From Clostridia bacterium (lineage in GTDB: Bacteria; Bacillota; Clostridia; Oscillospirales; CAG-272), in NCBI GenBank assembly GCA_017958705.1, contig JAGDCE010000315.1, positions 1 to 22,266 on the forward strand: a stretch of DNA of 22,266 nt. The letters run 5' to 3'. Both the position numbers and the translations under genes were made by a program. Positions 8,629 to 18,900 of the stretch are shown one piece after another. Within the stretch, counting starts at the first letter, position 1. Each line of letters opens with the position of its first letter. The notes under the pieces are model-generated. The model saw nothing but the letters and a program-made list of their open reading frames with translations. It searched no databases and was not told where the DNA came from.

Positions 8629-8659
8629 CCCGCGCGCGTTTTCTCGTTGCGCGCGCGGG
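8629..8659 (+). other. Leader hairpin with a 10-bp pure GC stem
   Basis: CCCGCGCGCG (8629-8638) pairs perfectly with CGCGCGCGGG (8650-8659) around an 11-base loop. It starts within about 6 bases of the predicted transcription start. No T run follows, so it is not an intrinsic terminator. A 5' stem of this kind could protect the mRNA from degradation (inference). Confidence 0.75.
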
Positions 8660-8722
8660 GAAACATAAGATCCCGAAAGATCAGGATCGAGTGTTTTCGA
8701 TATTCATCAGGAGGAAAAGCTA

Positions 8723-11700
8723 ATGAGATCATCCACCACGGCAAAGGTGATCGCAGTCGTTCTTGCGACACTGATGCTGATACCGACAGGCGTTGCTGCA
8801 TCCTCGACGGACGGGAGTACGTCGAAGACGGAGAAAACGACCATGGACGAGGTGAAGGAGTACCTTTACAGCGAAGACTACTTCACCTACAAGACCGAGA
8901 AGGACGCCGCAGGCTGGAAGGACGCCGCGGGCTCCGGAGTCACGGTAAAGGCGGCTGAGGGCTATGAATACGAGCCCGACGCCAGCTACCCCGACTTTGC
9001 CGTCGAGGTTATGCAGGACCCCGAAAAGGGCGCCGTGCTCCATATGCCTGAGGCGGGTACCACGAGCTGGAAAGTCAATATCCCGTCGACGGGATATTAC
9101 GTCGTCCGCATCGAGTACAAACCTTTCGAGACGAAGAGCATCAACACTTCAAACATCAAGCGTGAGTTCTTCGTGGACGGAAAGGCTCCGTTCAGCGAGA
9201 CGTACTACTATGAGTTTACGAGAAAATTCATAGACGAGTACAACGCTGACGCAAAGCGTGAAGACGGAACGCAGGGCTTCTCGCTTGACAAAAACGACAA
9301 TGAGAAGAAGCCGGTCAAAAACCAGGTGTACGAATGGTCCGTTTCGTACCTCATGGACTCCCAGGGCTTCGTTCTCGAACCGCTTAAGTACGCGCTGACC
9401 GAGGGAGAGCACACCATCTCGTTCAACGCTACGATGAACGACATCATCATTTCCGATATCGTGATAGAGCCGTACGACGCTCCTATTACTTATGAGGAAT
9501 ACCTCGCGGCCCACGGATCGACCGACGCGTCGGCGGCGGCGAACGCTCCCAAGGTGCAGGCAGAGACGCCCACTTCGGCGTCGGACCTCACCATTTACGC
9601 CGTCAATGACAGAACGAGTTCGATAACGGAACCGCAGCACGCTTCCAAGCAGCTGCTCAACACGATCGGCGGAAGCAAATGGCAGACGTTCGGTCAGTGG
9701 ATCGAATGGACAATCCCCGGCGATCAGATAACCGAAAGCGGTTATTACTACATAGTGCCGAGGTTCAAGCAGGCGATCCGTGAAGGTCTTTACGTTTCAC
9801 GTTCGCTGACGATCAACGGACAGATCCCGTTCGAGAACTGCAACAGACTCCAGTTCAACTACTCGGACGACTGGCAGTGCACGCCGTTGAACGACGGTGA
9901 GCAGGATCTCAAATTCTGGTTCGACGCCGGCAAGGACGTCTCGATCCGCATGCAGGTCTGTTACGGAAACATGGCGGATACGCTCCGCCAGATCCAGGAC
10001 TGCATCGAGGACATGAACTCGATCTACCAGTCGATCATCAGGATCACCGGTCCCAACCCCGACGAATACACTTCGTACGACTTCGCCGCGACGATCTACG
10101 ACTCGATACTTCTCATGAGAGACGTAAGAGACAGGATCACGGACATCGCGGAACAGTTCAAAACGATACTCGGCGGTAAATCCGCCTCCGACATCGCGAC
10201 GCTTGAAAAGATAGCGTACCTGCTCGACAAGATGAGCTCCAAGGAATCCGAGATAGCAAAGAACCTCGATAACCTCAAGGTCAACACCGGTTACCTCGGC
10301 ACCTGGATAATGAACACGAAACTCCAGGCGCTCACGTTCGACTTCCTCACACTGCAGCCTGCTGCAAAGCCGGTCAAGCAGTACCCGAAGGGAACGGCGG
10401 GATTCTGGAACGCGTTCACCTTCGAGATCAAGGCGTTCTTCGCGAGCTTCTTTACAGACTACAACTCGCTCGGCTCCGTCGAGGACAACAGCGACACCGA
10501 ACCGGTCGAGGTCTGGATAAGCACGAGCCGTGAGGAAGCGCAGGTCATGCGTGAGATGATCGACCTTACCTGCCCGGTCAAGGTCAACCTCAAACTCGTT
10601 GCCGGCGGCACGCTGCTTCCCGCGACACTGGCGGGCGACGGCCCCGATATCTCGCTGGCGATGGGTCAGTCGGACGTCATCAACTACGCTATAAGAAGCG
10701 CGGTCGAACCGCTTTACGTCGAAGCGGACGGAGACAACAACCTCTACTCCGATTATCTCGACGTGTGTGCACAGCGGTTCAGCGATCAGGCTCTGGTAGG
10801 CCTGAGACTTGAAAACCCGAACAGCCTCGGTTCGTATATTTATTACGGAATGCCGGAACGACTCGGTTTCTCGATGCTGTTCTACCGCAAGGATATCTTC
10901 GCGGAGCTCGATCTCGAAGTTCCGCAGACGTGGCAAGATCTCTACGATATAGTTCCTACCCTTCAGATAAATTACCGTAAGGTAGGCTTCCCGTCCAGTC
11001 TCGGCGGTCTGCAGATGCTGATGTATCAGCACGACGAAGACCTGTACTCCGATATAGACGGCGACGGAGTCTTAGACGGTATGCAGATAAATATAGACTC
11101 CAAGACCTCGCTGCAGTGCTTTGAAGAACTGGTGACGCTGTTCCAGGTCTTCAAGTTCCCGCGTGCGTACGACCTCGCGACCTATTTCAGAATGGGCGAG
11201 ATGCCGATCGCGGTCGCGGATTACCTGACGTACAACCAGTTCACCATTTACGCTACCGAGCTCCGCGGCCTGTGGGAATTCACCCTGCTGCCCGGCACGA
11301 TAGTGAAAGATGAACAAGGCAACGTCATGTACGACGAGAACGGCGACGTCATGGTCAACAGCAACGCGCCCTGCTCGGTCTCCGCAACGGTCCTTATGAG
11401 GGACAAGAAAGGCAGATCCGAAGAGCTCCGCACGAACTGCTGGGGATTCATGAAGTGGTGGACGGGAGCCGAGGCTCAGTCCACGTACGCCAAGCAGTAT
11501 GAAGCGATAGTCGGTATGGCCGCTAAGTTCAACACCGCGAATACCGAGGCTCTCCGCAACATGTCCTGGACGAACTCGGAGAGAAAGAACCTCGAGGCGC
11601 AGTTCGCTCACCTCAAGGGCACGCCGGAATTCCCGGGCGGCTATATAATCACCCGTTACGTCGACTTCGCATTCCTCAACTGCTACAACAACAATGCGGA

Positions 11701-11836
11701 CGCAATGGATTCGCTGCTTGACCAGATCCAGTATATCAACAACGAATTGTCGCGCAAGCGCAAAGAATTCGGTTTGATAACGTATGAGGAATATAAGGAA
11801 CAGAACGAAGAAGCTCATCCCGAGTGGTTCGAATGA
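8723..11836 (+). CDS. Large exported ABC solute-binding protein (family 1) with N-terminal beta-sandwich modules
   Basis: This 1037-aa protein should capture the substrate for the permease pair encoded next. A signal peptide spans residues 1-26 (cut near GVAA/SS), with no lipobox cysteine. Two carbohydrate-binding-module-like beta-sandwich segments follow, about residues 40-255 (STGYYVVRIEYKPFE) and 290-440 (WIEWTIPGD, around 326). Next comes a helical stretch of about 130 residues (440-570). The solute-binding domain runs from about 593 (EPVEVWISTSREEAQVMREM) to the C-terminus, with the family's acidic DIDGDGVLDG loop at 777-786. Ordinary binding proteins of this family are 400-550 aa, so the N-terminal half is extra. 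AGGAGG precedes the start. This giant form beside YIP1 and DUF5696 genes is one I remember from Clostridia and Paenibacillus. The ligand is unknown; an oligosaccharide is the best guess. Confidence 0.9.
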   Translation: MRSSTTAKVIAVVLATLMLIPTGVAASSTDGSTSKTEKTTMDEVKEYLYSEDYFTYKTEKDAAGWKDAAGSGVTVKAAEGYEYEPDASYPDFAVEVMQDPEKGAVLHMPEAGTTSWKVNIPSTGYYVVRIEYKPFETKSINTSNIKREFFVDGKAPFSETYYYEFTRKFIDEYNADAKREDGTQGFSLDKNDNEKKPVKNQVYEWSVSYLMDSQGFVLEPLKYALTEGEHTISFNATMNDIIISDIVIEPYDAPITYEEYLAAHGSTDASAAANAPKVQAETPTSASDLTIYAVNDRTSSITEPQHASKQLLNTIGGSKWQTFGQWIEWTIPGDQITESGYYYIVPRFKQAIREGLYVSRSLTINGQIPFENCNRLQFNYSDDWQCTPLNDGEQDLKFWFDAGKDVSIRMQVCYGNMADTLRQIQDCIEDMNSIYQSIIRITGPNPDEYTSYDFAATIYDSILLMRDVRDRITDIAEQFKTILGGKSASDIATLEKIAYLLDKMSSKESEIAKNLDNLKVNTGYLGTWIMNTKLQALTFDFLTLQPAAKPVKQYPKGTAGFWNAFTFEIKAFFASFFTDYNSLGSVEDNSDTEPVEVWISTSREEAQVMREMIDLTCPVKVNLKLVAGGTLLPATLAGDGPDISLAMGQSDVINYAIRSAVEPLYVEADGDNNLYSDYLDVCAQRFSDQALVGLRLENPNSLGSYIYYGMPERLGFSMLFYRKDIFAELDLEVPQTWQDLYDIVPTLQINYRKVGFPSSLGGLQMLMYQHDEDLYSDIDGDGVLDGMQINIDSKTSLQCFEELVTLFQVFKFPRAYDLATYFRMGEMPIAVADYLTYNQFTIYATELRGLWEFTLLPGTIVKDEQGNVMYDENGDVMVNSNAPCSVSATVLMRDKKGRSEELRTNCWGFMKWWTGAEAQSTYAKQYEAIVGMAAKFNTANTEALRNMSWTNSERKNLEAQFAHLKGTPEFPGGYIITRYVDFAFLNCYNNNADAMDSLLDQIQYINNELSRKRKEFGLITYEEYKEQNEEAHPEWFE

Positions 11837-11893
11837 TCCTTATAGTAAGATCCAAATGTATTACGGCAAAATCTGAAACAGGAGATAATCAAC

Positions 11894-12853
11894 ATGTCAC
11901 AGAATACGGCAGTAAAAGAAAGAAAAGCAAAGCCGGTGGCACGTAAGGATATGTCCAGAGCAGCATGGACCCTGAAGGAGATGAAAAAGAACCGGGCAGG
12001 TTATATAATGATCGCACCGTTCTTCATCATGTTCTTCGTGTTCACCGTTGTGCCTGTCTTCCTTTCGATGATACTGAGCTTTACGTCCTTCAACCTGCTC
12101 GAATGGCCGAAATTCGTGGGACTTGACAACTACATCAGATTGTTCCTTGATGACGATATATTCCTTACCGCTATTCAGAACACCCTGATATTCGCAGTTA
12201 TCACAGGCCCCGTTTCGTACCTGCTTTCGCTGTTCGTTGCATGGTTCATAAACGAGCTCCCGCCGAGGATGAGAGCGTTCGTAACGCTTATATTCTACGC
12301 TCCGTCCATCGCCGGATCCATGTACCAGATATTCGGTATATTCTTCTCGTCAGACCGTTACGGTTACGTCAACGCGCTGCTGATCGAGTTCAACTTCATA
12401 ACCGAGCCAATCCAGTTCTTCCAGAACGCGAAATACGTTATGCCTCTGTGTATAATCGTCGCCCTGTGGACGTCGCTCGGTACTACGTTCCTATCATTCA
12501 TCGCAGGTCTTCAGATCGTCGACCACAGCCTGTATGAAGCGGGCGCGCTCGACGGCGTCAAAAACCGCTGGCAGGAGCTGTGGTACATCACGCTGCCTTC
12601 AATGAAAGAGCAGCTGATGTTCGGTGCCGTCATGAGCATCACCGGTTCGTTCGGCTTCGGCGGTATAGTTACGGCGCTCGCCGGTTTCCCGTCGGTCGAC
12701 TACTGTGCGTGGACGATCATGCACCATCTGGAGGACTACGGCGGACAGCGTTTCGAGGTCGGATATTCATCCGCCATCGCGACGATACTGTTCCTGATGA
12801 TGATAGGCTCCAACATGCTTATCAAGAAACTCTTATCAAAGGTGGGACAGTGA
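11894..12853 (+). CDS. Sugar ABC transporter permease (MalF/UgpA-like), first pair
   Basis: This 319-aa inner membrane subunit should pair with the product of the next gene to form the translocation channel. After a basic cytoplasmic N-terminus of about 35 residues there are six hydrophobic helices, starting at YIMIAPFFIMFFVF. The EAA loop that docks the ATPase is clear, from Glu215 (EAGALDGVKNRWQELWYITLP). FxGLDNY before the second helix is typical of the sugar permease family. GGAGAT lies about 8 bases before the start. The gene follows the binding protein by 57 bases that show no terminator. No ATP-binding subunit is encoded in the operon. Confidence 0.93.
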   Translation: MSQNTAVKERKAKPVARKDMSRAAWTLKEMKKNRAGYIMIAPFFIMFFVFTVVPVFLSMILSFTSFNLLEWPKFVGLDNYIRLFLDDDIFLTAIQNTLIFAVITGPVSYLLSLFVAWFINELPPRMRAFVTLIFYAPSIAGSMYQIFGIFFSSDRYGYVNALLIEFNFITEPIQFFQNAKYVMPLCIIVALWTSLGTTFLSFIAGLQIVDHSLYEAGALDGVKNRWQELWYITLPSMKEQLMFGAVMSITGSFGFGGIVTALAGFPSVDYCAWTIMHHLEDYGGQRFEVGYSSAIATILFLMMIGSNMLIKKLLSKVGQ

Positions 12854-12854
12854 T

Positions 12855-13730
12855 ATGGCAAGAAAAATGCGTGTAAGAAATCACAAAGTCGTCCTCAACC
12901 GGTCTGCGGGAGGCGACGCGGGTATCACCACGATGCTTGTCATACTCGGCGTGCTGATGTTCATACCGATGTACTTCTCGGTCATGACGTCGCTGAAACC
13001 TCTTGATGAGCTGTGGATATTCCCGCCTAAGTTCTACGTCATCAACCCGACGTTCAAGAACTACTCAGACCTGTTCAAGTTGATGAGCACGTCGTGGGTG
13101 CCGTTCTCGAGATACATATTCAACACGGTGCTGATCACCGTCGCCGGAACCTTCGGCAACCTGTGTCTCGGTTCGCTCGCCGCGTACGCTCTGTCCAAGA
13201 TACCGTTCCCCGGAAGAAAGACGATCTTCCAGATGATAGTTTTATCGCTTATGTTCGTCTCGACCGTTACCGGTATCGCAAACTTCATCACGTTCTCGTT
13301 CCTCGGACTCGTCGACAATCTGCTGGCGATCATACTGCCGGCGTCCTGCTCGACTCTGGGCCTTTACCTGATGAAGCAGTTCATGGACTCCTCGGTCTCC
13401 AACGAGGCGCTCGAATCCGCAAGACTTGACGGAGCGGGAGAGTTCAGAGTCTTCTGGTCCATCGCGATGCCGATGGTCAAGCCCGCGTGGCTGACTCTGA
13501 TAGTCTATTCGTTCCAGGGCCTGTGGAACACCGGTTCCTCGATCTACATCCAGTCCGAGCAGCTGAAAACGTTCAACTATGCCATACAGCAGATACTCTC
13601 CGCCGGTATCGTCCGCGCGGGCGCAAGTACCGCCGCGATGGTCATAATGATGATAGTGCCTGTCACGGTGTTCATCATCTCGCAGAGCAACATCATCGAG
13701 ACGATGGCGTCGTCCGGTATGAAGGACTAA
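12855..13730 (+). CDS. Carbohydrate ABC transporter permease (MalG-like), first pair
   Basis: This 291-aa membrane subunit completes the first channel. It has six predicted helices. An extracytoplasmic segment after the first helix contains SLKPLDELWIFPPKFYVINPTFKNY, written here in the usual MalG order. The EAA loop begins at Glu187 (ESARLDGAGEFRVFWSIAMP). The start codon comes one base after the stop of the previous gene, with only GGTGG as a ribosome binding site, so translational coupling is likely. It is followed within 15 bases by the NHL/Yip1 gene, which has a strong site of its own. Confidence 0.93.
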   Translation: MARKMRVRNHKVVLNRSAGGDAGITTMLVILGVLMFIPMYFSVMTSLKPLDELWIFPPKFYVINPTFKNYSDLFKLMSTSWVPFSRYIFNTVLITVAGTFGNLCLGSLAAYALSKIPFPGRKTIFQMIVLSLMFVSTVTGIANFITFSFLGLVDNLLAIILPASCSTLGLYLMKQFMDSSVSNEALESARLDGAGEFRVFWSIAMPMVKPAWLTLIVYSFQGLWNTGSSIYIQSEQLKTFNYAIQQILSAGIVRAGASTAAMVIMMIVPVTVFIISQSNIIETMASSGMKD

Positions 13731-13745
13731 GGAGGTATATTATAA

Positions 13746-15884
13746 ATGAAAAATATTATAAAAGCCGCCGCAGTCGCATTCGCCGTTCTGATCGCCCTCG
13801 CCCCCGCCGCCGGAGCGTACTACTCGTATAAAACGTATACGTACGATATAAACGGCGACTACATGGAATCCCCGGACGCGTACGTCCCGTCGGAGACCGT
13901 CGACAGTGAATCGATGGGCATCAGCCCGGCGCTGGAAAACCCGACCGACATATTCGTGGACGACAAGCAGAACGTCTACATCGCGGACGCGGGCAACAAC
14001 AGGATAGTGGTCCTGAACAAGAGATTCAAGCTCCGTTACTACATTGAGAAATTCACGAACTCTCAGGGCATCCCGGATACATTCAATAACCCGCAGGGCG
14101 TGTTCGTAACCGAAACGAATATCTACGTTTGCGATACGGACAACAACAGGATCGTCGTTTTCGACCGTGACGCGAGATTCGTCAGAGTCGTCGAAAAGCC
14201 GGTCGCTGACGAGATCTCGGTCGACGACCTCTACCGTCCCAAAGCGGTCGCGGTCGACAGATCGGGAAGAATGTACGTAGTTTCCGCATCCACCTATCAG
14301 GGCATAATCGCCATGGACGGCGACGGTGTGTTCCAGGGCTTCATCGGAGCTCAGAAGACGTCGTTATCCGCCTGGGAGATATTCTGGCTCCGCTTCCAGA
14401 CTCAGGAACAGCGCGATCAGAAACTGCAGAACGTATCTACCGAGTACGAGAACATCACGATCGACGACGACGGTATGATATACGTCACCAACATCAACAT
14501 CAAGGATTCCGACCAGCAGGGCGCGATCACCGGCAAATCGATAACAGGTGAATTCGCACCGGTCAAGAAGCTCAACACGCAGGGCAACGAGATACTGAAG
14601 CGTAACGGATTCTTCCCGCCGTCCGGCGAGGTCAGGATCAACTGGAGCGCTTCGACAAGCACGAACATCTACGGTCCTTCGAAGATCGTCGACGTCGCGC
14701 TCGGACCTCAGGGCACCTGGAGCATCATAGACAAGACGAGATCCAAGGTCTTCACATACGACGAAAACGGCAGCCTGCTGTTCATCTTCGGCGACCAGGG
14801 CTCTCAGCTCGGCAACATGGAGACCGTTTCGGGCGTCGTTTATATGGGCAACGACCTTCTGATCCTCGACAACACCGCCGACAACATAACGGTGTTCAAG
14901 AGAACCGAATACGGCGACATACTCATAAGCGCGCTTGAAAATCAGAAGAACCTCAACTATGACGAAGCCGCAGACGACTGGCGCGGCATACTCATGAGGA
15001 ACAACAACTTCGATGAAGCGTACGTCGGTATAGGTAAATCCTATTACAGAGAAGGCGATTATCAATCCGCCATGAAGATGTACGAAGCCGCGTACGAAAC
15101 GTCGAACTACTCCACGGCGTTCAAGCAGTACAGAAAAGACTGGGTCGCGAAATACGCGCTCGTCGTACCGCTCGTGGTCGTCGTGGTCATCGTCGGACTC
15201 TACTTCTTCTTCAGATTCGTGGGGAAGAGAAACAAGGAAGTCGCGACGAGGCCGGGCGGCAGAAGGTCTTACGGCGAGGAAGTCATCTTCGCGTTCCACC
15301 TCATGATGCACCCGTTCGACGGCTTCTGGGATCTGAAGCACGAAAAACGCGGTTCGATCAGAGGCGCGCTGACGTGGCTCGCGATAGCGATCGCCGCCTT
15401 CACCTACAACGGTATAGGTACCGCTTACCTGTTCAACCCGAGCAGAGGTTATCAGAGCGTATTCGGTCAGATAATCTCGATAGTCGTTCCCGTCGGCCTG
15501 TGGGTCGTATCCAACTGGTGTCTGACCACCCTGTTTGAGGGCGAAGGCAGCCTGAAGGATATATTCATCGCGACGTGCTACTCGCTCGTTCCGATCCCGC
15601 TGTGCATCGTTCCGGCAACGCTGTTCTCGCACATACTCAGCCTCTCCGAGGGCAAGGTCATAAGCCTTATCACCGGCGTGATGTGGGTATGGGTCGGTAT
15701 GCTCGTGTTCTTCGGATCACAGGTAACGCATGACTACTCGTTCATAAAGAACATCTTCACCACGATCGGTACCATAGTCGGTATGGCGTTCATAATGTTC
15801 GTGGCGCTGCTGTTCACCAACCTCATACAGAAGATCGTCGGTTTCGTTGCAAACATCGTCACCGAGATCTCATACCGAATTTAG
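13746..15884 (+). CDS. NHL-propeller / TPR-like / Yip1-domain membrane protein (YIP1 family)
   Basis: This 712-aa protein combines modules rarely joined. It has a signal peptide (1-24). NHL-type beta-propeller repeats cover roughly 60-400, clearest in YIADAGNNRIVVL (78-90) and YVCDTDNNRIVVF (127-139). A TPR-like helical segment lies at about 415-465 (AYVGIGKSYYREGDYQSAMK), a transmembrane helix at 470-491, and a basic cytoplasmic stretch follows. A Yip1-type domain (513-712) has about five helices. The propeller should lie outside the membrane and the Yip1 part within it. Function is unknown. Its place between two permease pairs suggests a sensor, scaffold or assembly factor for the importer. 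AAGGAGG at 13730-13736 fixes the start. It ends in TAG, directly followed by the ribosome binding site of the next gene, so UAG terminates here. Confidence 0.9.
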   Translation: MKNIIKAAAVAFAVLIALAPAAGAYYSYKTYTYDINGDYMESPDAYVPSETVDSESMGISPALENPTDIFVDDKQNVYIADAGNNRIVVLNKRFKLRYYIEKFTNSQGIPDTFNNPQGVFVTETNIYVCDTDNNRIVVFDRDARFVRVVEKPVADEISVDDLYRPKAVAVDRSGRMYVVSASTYQGIIAMDGDGVFQGFIGAQKTSLSAWEIFWLRFQTQEQRDQKLQNVSTEYENITIDDDGMIYVTNINIKDSDQQGAITGKSITGEFAPVKKLNTQGNEILKRNGFFPPSGEVRINWSASTSTNIYGPSKIVDVALGPQGTWSIIDKTRSKVFTYDENGSLLFIFGDQGSQLGNMETVSGVVYMGNDLLILDNTADNITVFKRTEYGDILISALENQKNLNYDEAADDWRGILMRNNNFDEAYVGIGKSYYREGDYQSAMKMYEAAYETSNYSTAFKQYRKDWVAKYALVVPLVVVVVIVGLYFFFRFVGKRNKEVATRPGGRRSYGEEVIFAFHLMMHPFDGFWDLKHEKRGSIRGALTWLAIAIAAFTYNGIGTAYLFNPSRGYQSVFGQIISIVVPVGLWVVSNWCLTTLFEGEGSLKDIFIATCYSLVPIPLCIVPATLFSHILSLSEGKVISLITGVMWVWVGMLVFFGSQVTHDYSFIKNIFTTIGTIVGMAFIMFVALLFTNLIQKIVGFVANIVTEISYRI

Positions 15885-15907
15885 AAAGGATGGGAGGAAA
15901 AGAAAAT

Positions 15908-18900
15908 ATGAAAAAATTACTCTCAACCTTACTTGCGTTCCTGATGGCGGTCGGCGTGTTCACCGCGGTGTTCGCATCGCAGCTCACGGTTGAAGCGTCG
16001 AACAGCACGGCTGCCGACGAAGAGATCGATTCAGACGCCGAAGACATGAGCATAGACATCCTCAAGGTCGTATACAAGACCCCCGAGGATAAGCTCAAGG
16101 ACATGAAGATGCGTATCGAAAACGATAACTACCAGCTTTACGTCCGCGCCGCTTACGGCGAGATCGCCCTCAAGGACAAGAGGACCGGTCAGATCCTGTT
16201 CTCCAACCCCTACGACATAGCCTCCACGAAAGGCTCCGCCGATACGAAGGCGGAACTGATGTCGCAGATCATACTTCAGTTCACCACCGGCTCGAAGACG
16301 ACCGTGTACAACAGCTACACCGAGGCGGCGAAGCGTGAGCAGATAGTCGTTAAGAACATCAAAAACGGCGTCCGCGTCGAGTATACGCTCGGTAAGACGC
16401 AGACCAGATGGCTCGTCCCGCAGATGATCACGAACGAACGCTTCCAGGAAATGATCCTCGACCCGATCCGCGAGAATACGCAGGATCTGGCGCCCAACCA
16501 GAGAGACTTCATCCTCGGTAAGTTTGAAAACGGATTCTACTCCGAAAAGAACATAAACGACCCGACGCTCAGTAAGAGCGGACGCGATTCCATACTCGCG
16601 CAGTGGCCGATACTGAAAAAGTATCCCTCCGTATGGGTGCTCGGTACCGATACGAAGGACCGTGAGTTCGCGATGCTCGAGGGCTACATCAAAACGTACG
16701 CTCCCGATTACAGCTACGAAGAGCTCGACTACGACCACGATATCACCGAATACGAAGCCTCCGCGACTTCTCAGCCGCTGTTCAGAATGGCGATCGAGTA
16801 TACGCTCCAGGAAGACGGCCTGACGCAGAGGATGTCGGCAAAGAGCATAAGCTTCGACGAGAACGTTTATACGCTCGACTACCTGCAGGTCAACCCGTGG
16901 TTCGGCTGTGGCAACGGCACGAACAAGGGCTTCACGTTCATTCCGGACGGCAGCGGTACGCTGACGCGGTTCGAGGACGTAAGCAAGCCGCTGACGATCA
17001 CCTCAAACATCTACGGCCCGGATTACGCGTATTACACGACTGATCCGGCGCACAGACAGACGATGAGACTTCCGGTATACGGCGTCGTTGAGAACTACTC
17101 GAGCAGAACGGTCAAGGCCGTCACGGTCGAGCTGCCGGAAGATGAATGGTACATCGACGAATTCGGCTACTGGATCAAGACGAAGACCGAGATGCGCGCC
17201 ACAGTCGTCACGGACAACCGCGGATACTTCGCGATAATGACCGAGGGCGACGCTCTGGCTCAGATCTCCACCGTCAACGGTGCGGGATCGACGCACGTAT
17301 ACAGCACGGTCCAGACGAAATACTTCCCGAGACCTACCGACTCCTACAGCCTGAGAGAGGCGATGGGCGCCGCGGCCGACGACGCGATGTGGACCGTCGC
17401 GGCAAAGAGAAAGTATACCGGCAACTACACCGTCAGATACTTCATGCTCTCCGACGAAGTGAAAGCGGAAGAGTATCAGAAATCCCTTGAAGAGCAGGGA
17501 AAGACGGACGATTCCAAATTCTATACAGCCGACTATATGGGCATGGTCAACGCCTGCCGCAATTATCTCGAAAAGACCGGTGTGATCGAGCGGCTGAAGG
17601 CGGAAGATCTTCAGAGCGATATACCGCTCGTACTTGAGACTCTCGGTACGGTCGAAACGGAGGACCAGGTGCTCAGCGTACCGGTAACGGTCAAAAAGCC
17701 TCTGACTTCGTTCGACGACGTGAAGCTGATGTACGAACAGCTTTACGAAGCGGGCATCAGCAATCTCAAGTTCAAACTCACCGGCTATGCGAACGGCGGT
17801 CTGTACTCCGACGTACCGTATAAGCTCAAATGGGAAAAGAAGGTGGGCGGAAACAAAGGATTCACGGATCTGATGGAATATGCGGCTGAAAAGGGCATTG
17901 AGATCTTCCCGGAATTCGAGTTCACCTACCTGAACAACACGTCGATGTTCGACGGCTTCTCGTATAAGAAGCACGCCGCGAAGACGATGGATAACCGTTA
18001 TCCGAGAACTTACTACTACGATCCCGCGTATCAGATGACGAGAAGATGGGGTCCCAACATCATATCCTCCTCGGTATTTGAATACTTCTACGAGAATTTC
18101 GCTCCGAAGCTGCTCAAATACGCGCCGTCCGGCATATCCGTCGGCACGCTCGGATCGGACCTCAACTCCGACTTCGACAAGAAGGATCCGTACAACAGAG
18201 AGGATTCCAAGAGCCTCGTGACTGACCTGCTCGCCCAGATGTCCAACGACTTCGGCAAGGTCATGGTGAACGGCGGCAACCTGTACTCAGTACGTTACGC
18301 CGATTACATACTCGCGGCTCCGCTCGATTCCAGCCAGTACCTGAAGACAAGCGAAGCGATACCGTTCATGGGCATGGTCCTGCACGGTTACGTCCAGTTC
18401 TCGGGCGAAGCGCTCAACATGGCGGGCGACATCGATTACGAGATGCTCAAAGCCATTGAAAACGGCGCGATCCCGTACTTCCTGCTGGCATACGAAAATA
18501 CCGACATACTGAAGAAAGACTCTGAGTACAAGAAGATGTACTCGGTCAACTTCAAGATCTGGGCTGAATCCGGACTTGTTGAAAAATACAAGATACTGAA
18601 TGAAGCCTTGAAAGACGTTCAGGACAAGATCATAGTCAATCACGAATTCATCAAAGGCGTCCGCGTTCTCACCGCTGCTGAGATAAAAGAACGTGAAGAA
18701 GACGAGCAGAGAAGACTTGACGAGGAAAGCGCTTCCAGAGCGCTTGAAGAAGCCAAGACCGCTGAAGACGTGACCACGGTGCCCGAAGACGAAGAGACGA
18801 CGGAAGCCGAGGTCGACGCCGAAATCGAATCGCCCGAGGAGACGACCGATACCGAAGCCGAGGCGACGGATACAGATCCCGAGGAAACGACGACCGGTTC

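Larger units (their letters stand above)
8168..8722. other. Divergent intergenic region between the GNAT gene and the ABC operon
   Basis: This 555-base stretch is AT-rich and contains no convincing gene. It holds a minus-strand promoter (8196-8224), a 20-base direct repeat pair (8259-8318), a TTGTACAA palindrome (8501-8508), an inverted repeat (8542-8570), a near-consensus plus-strand promoter (8588-8616) and a GC hairpin in the leader (8629-8659). The part from 8319 to 8500 shows nothing I can interpret. Confidence 0.8.

Noticed and set aside
8629..8659. Leader hairpin as an attenuator or intrinsic terminator
   Set aside because: There is no T run after the stem and no alternative pairing partner or leader peptide that I can see.
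11051..11080. EF-hand-like DIDGDGVLDG loop as a special calcium domain
   Set aside because: Similar acidic DGDG loops are common in family 1 solute-binding proteins, so it is reported only as a family feature.
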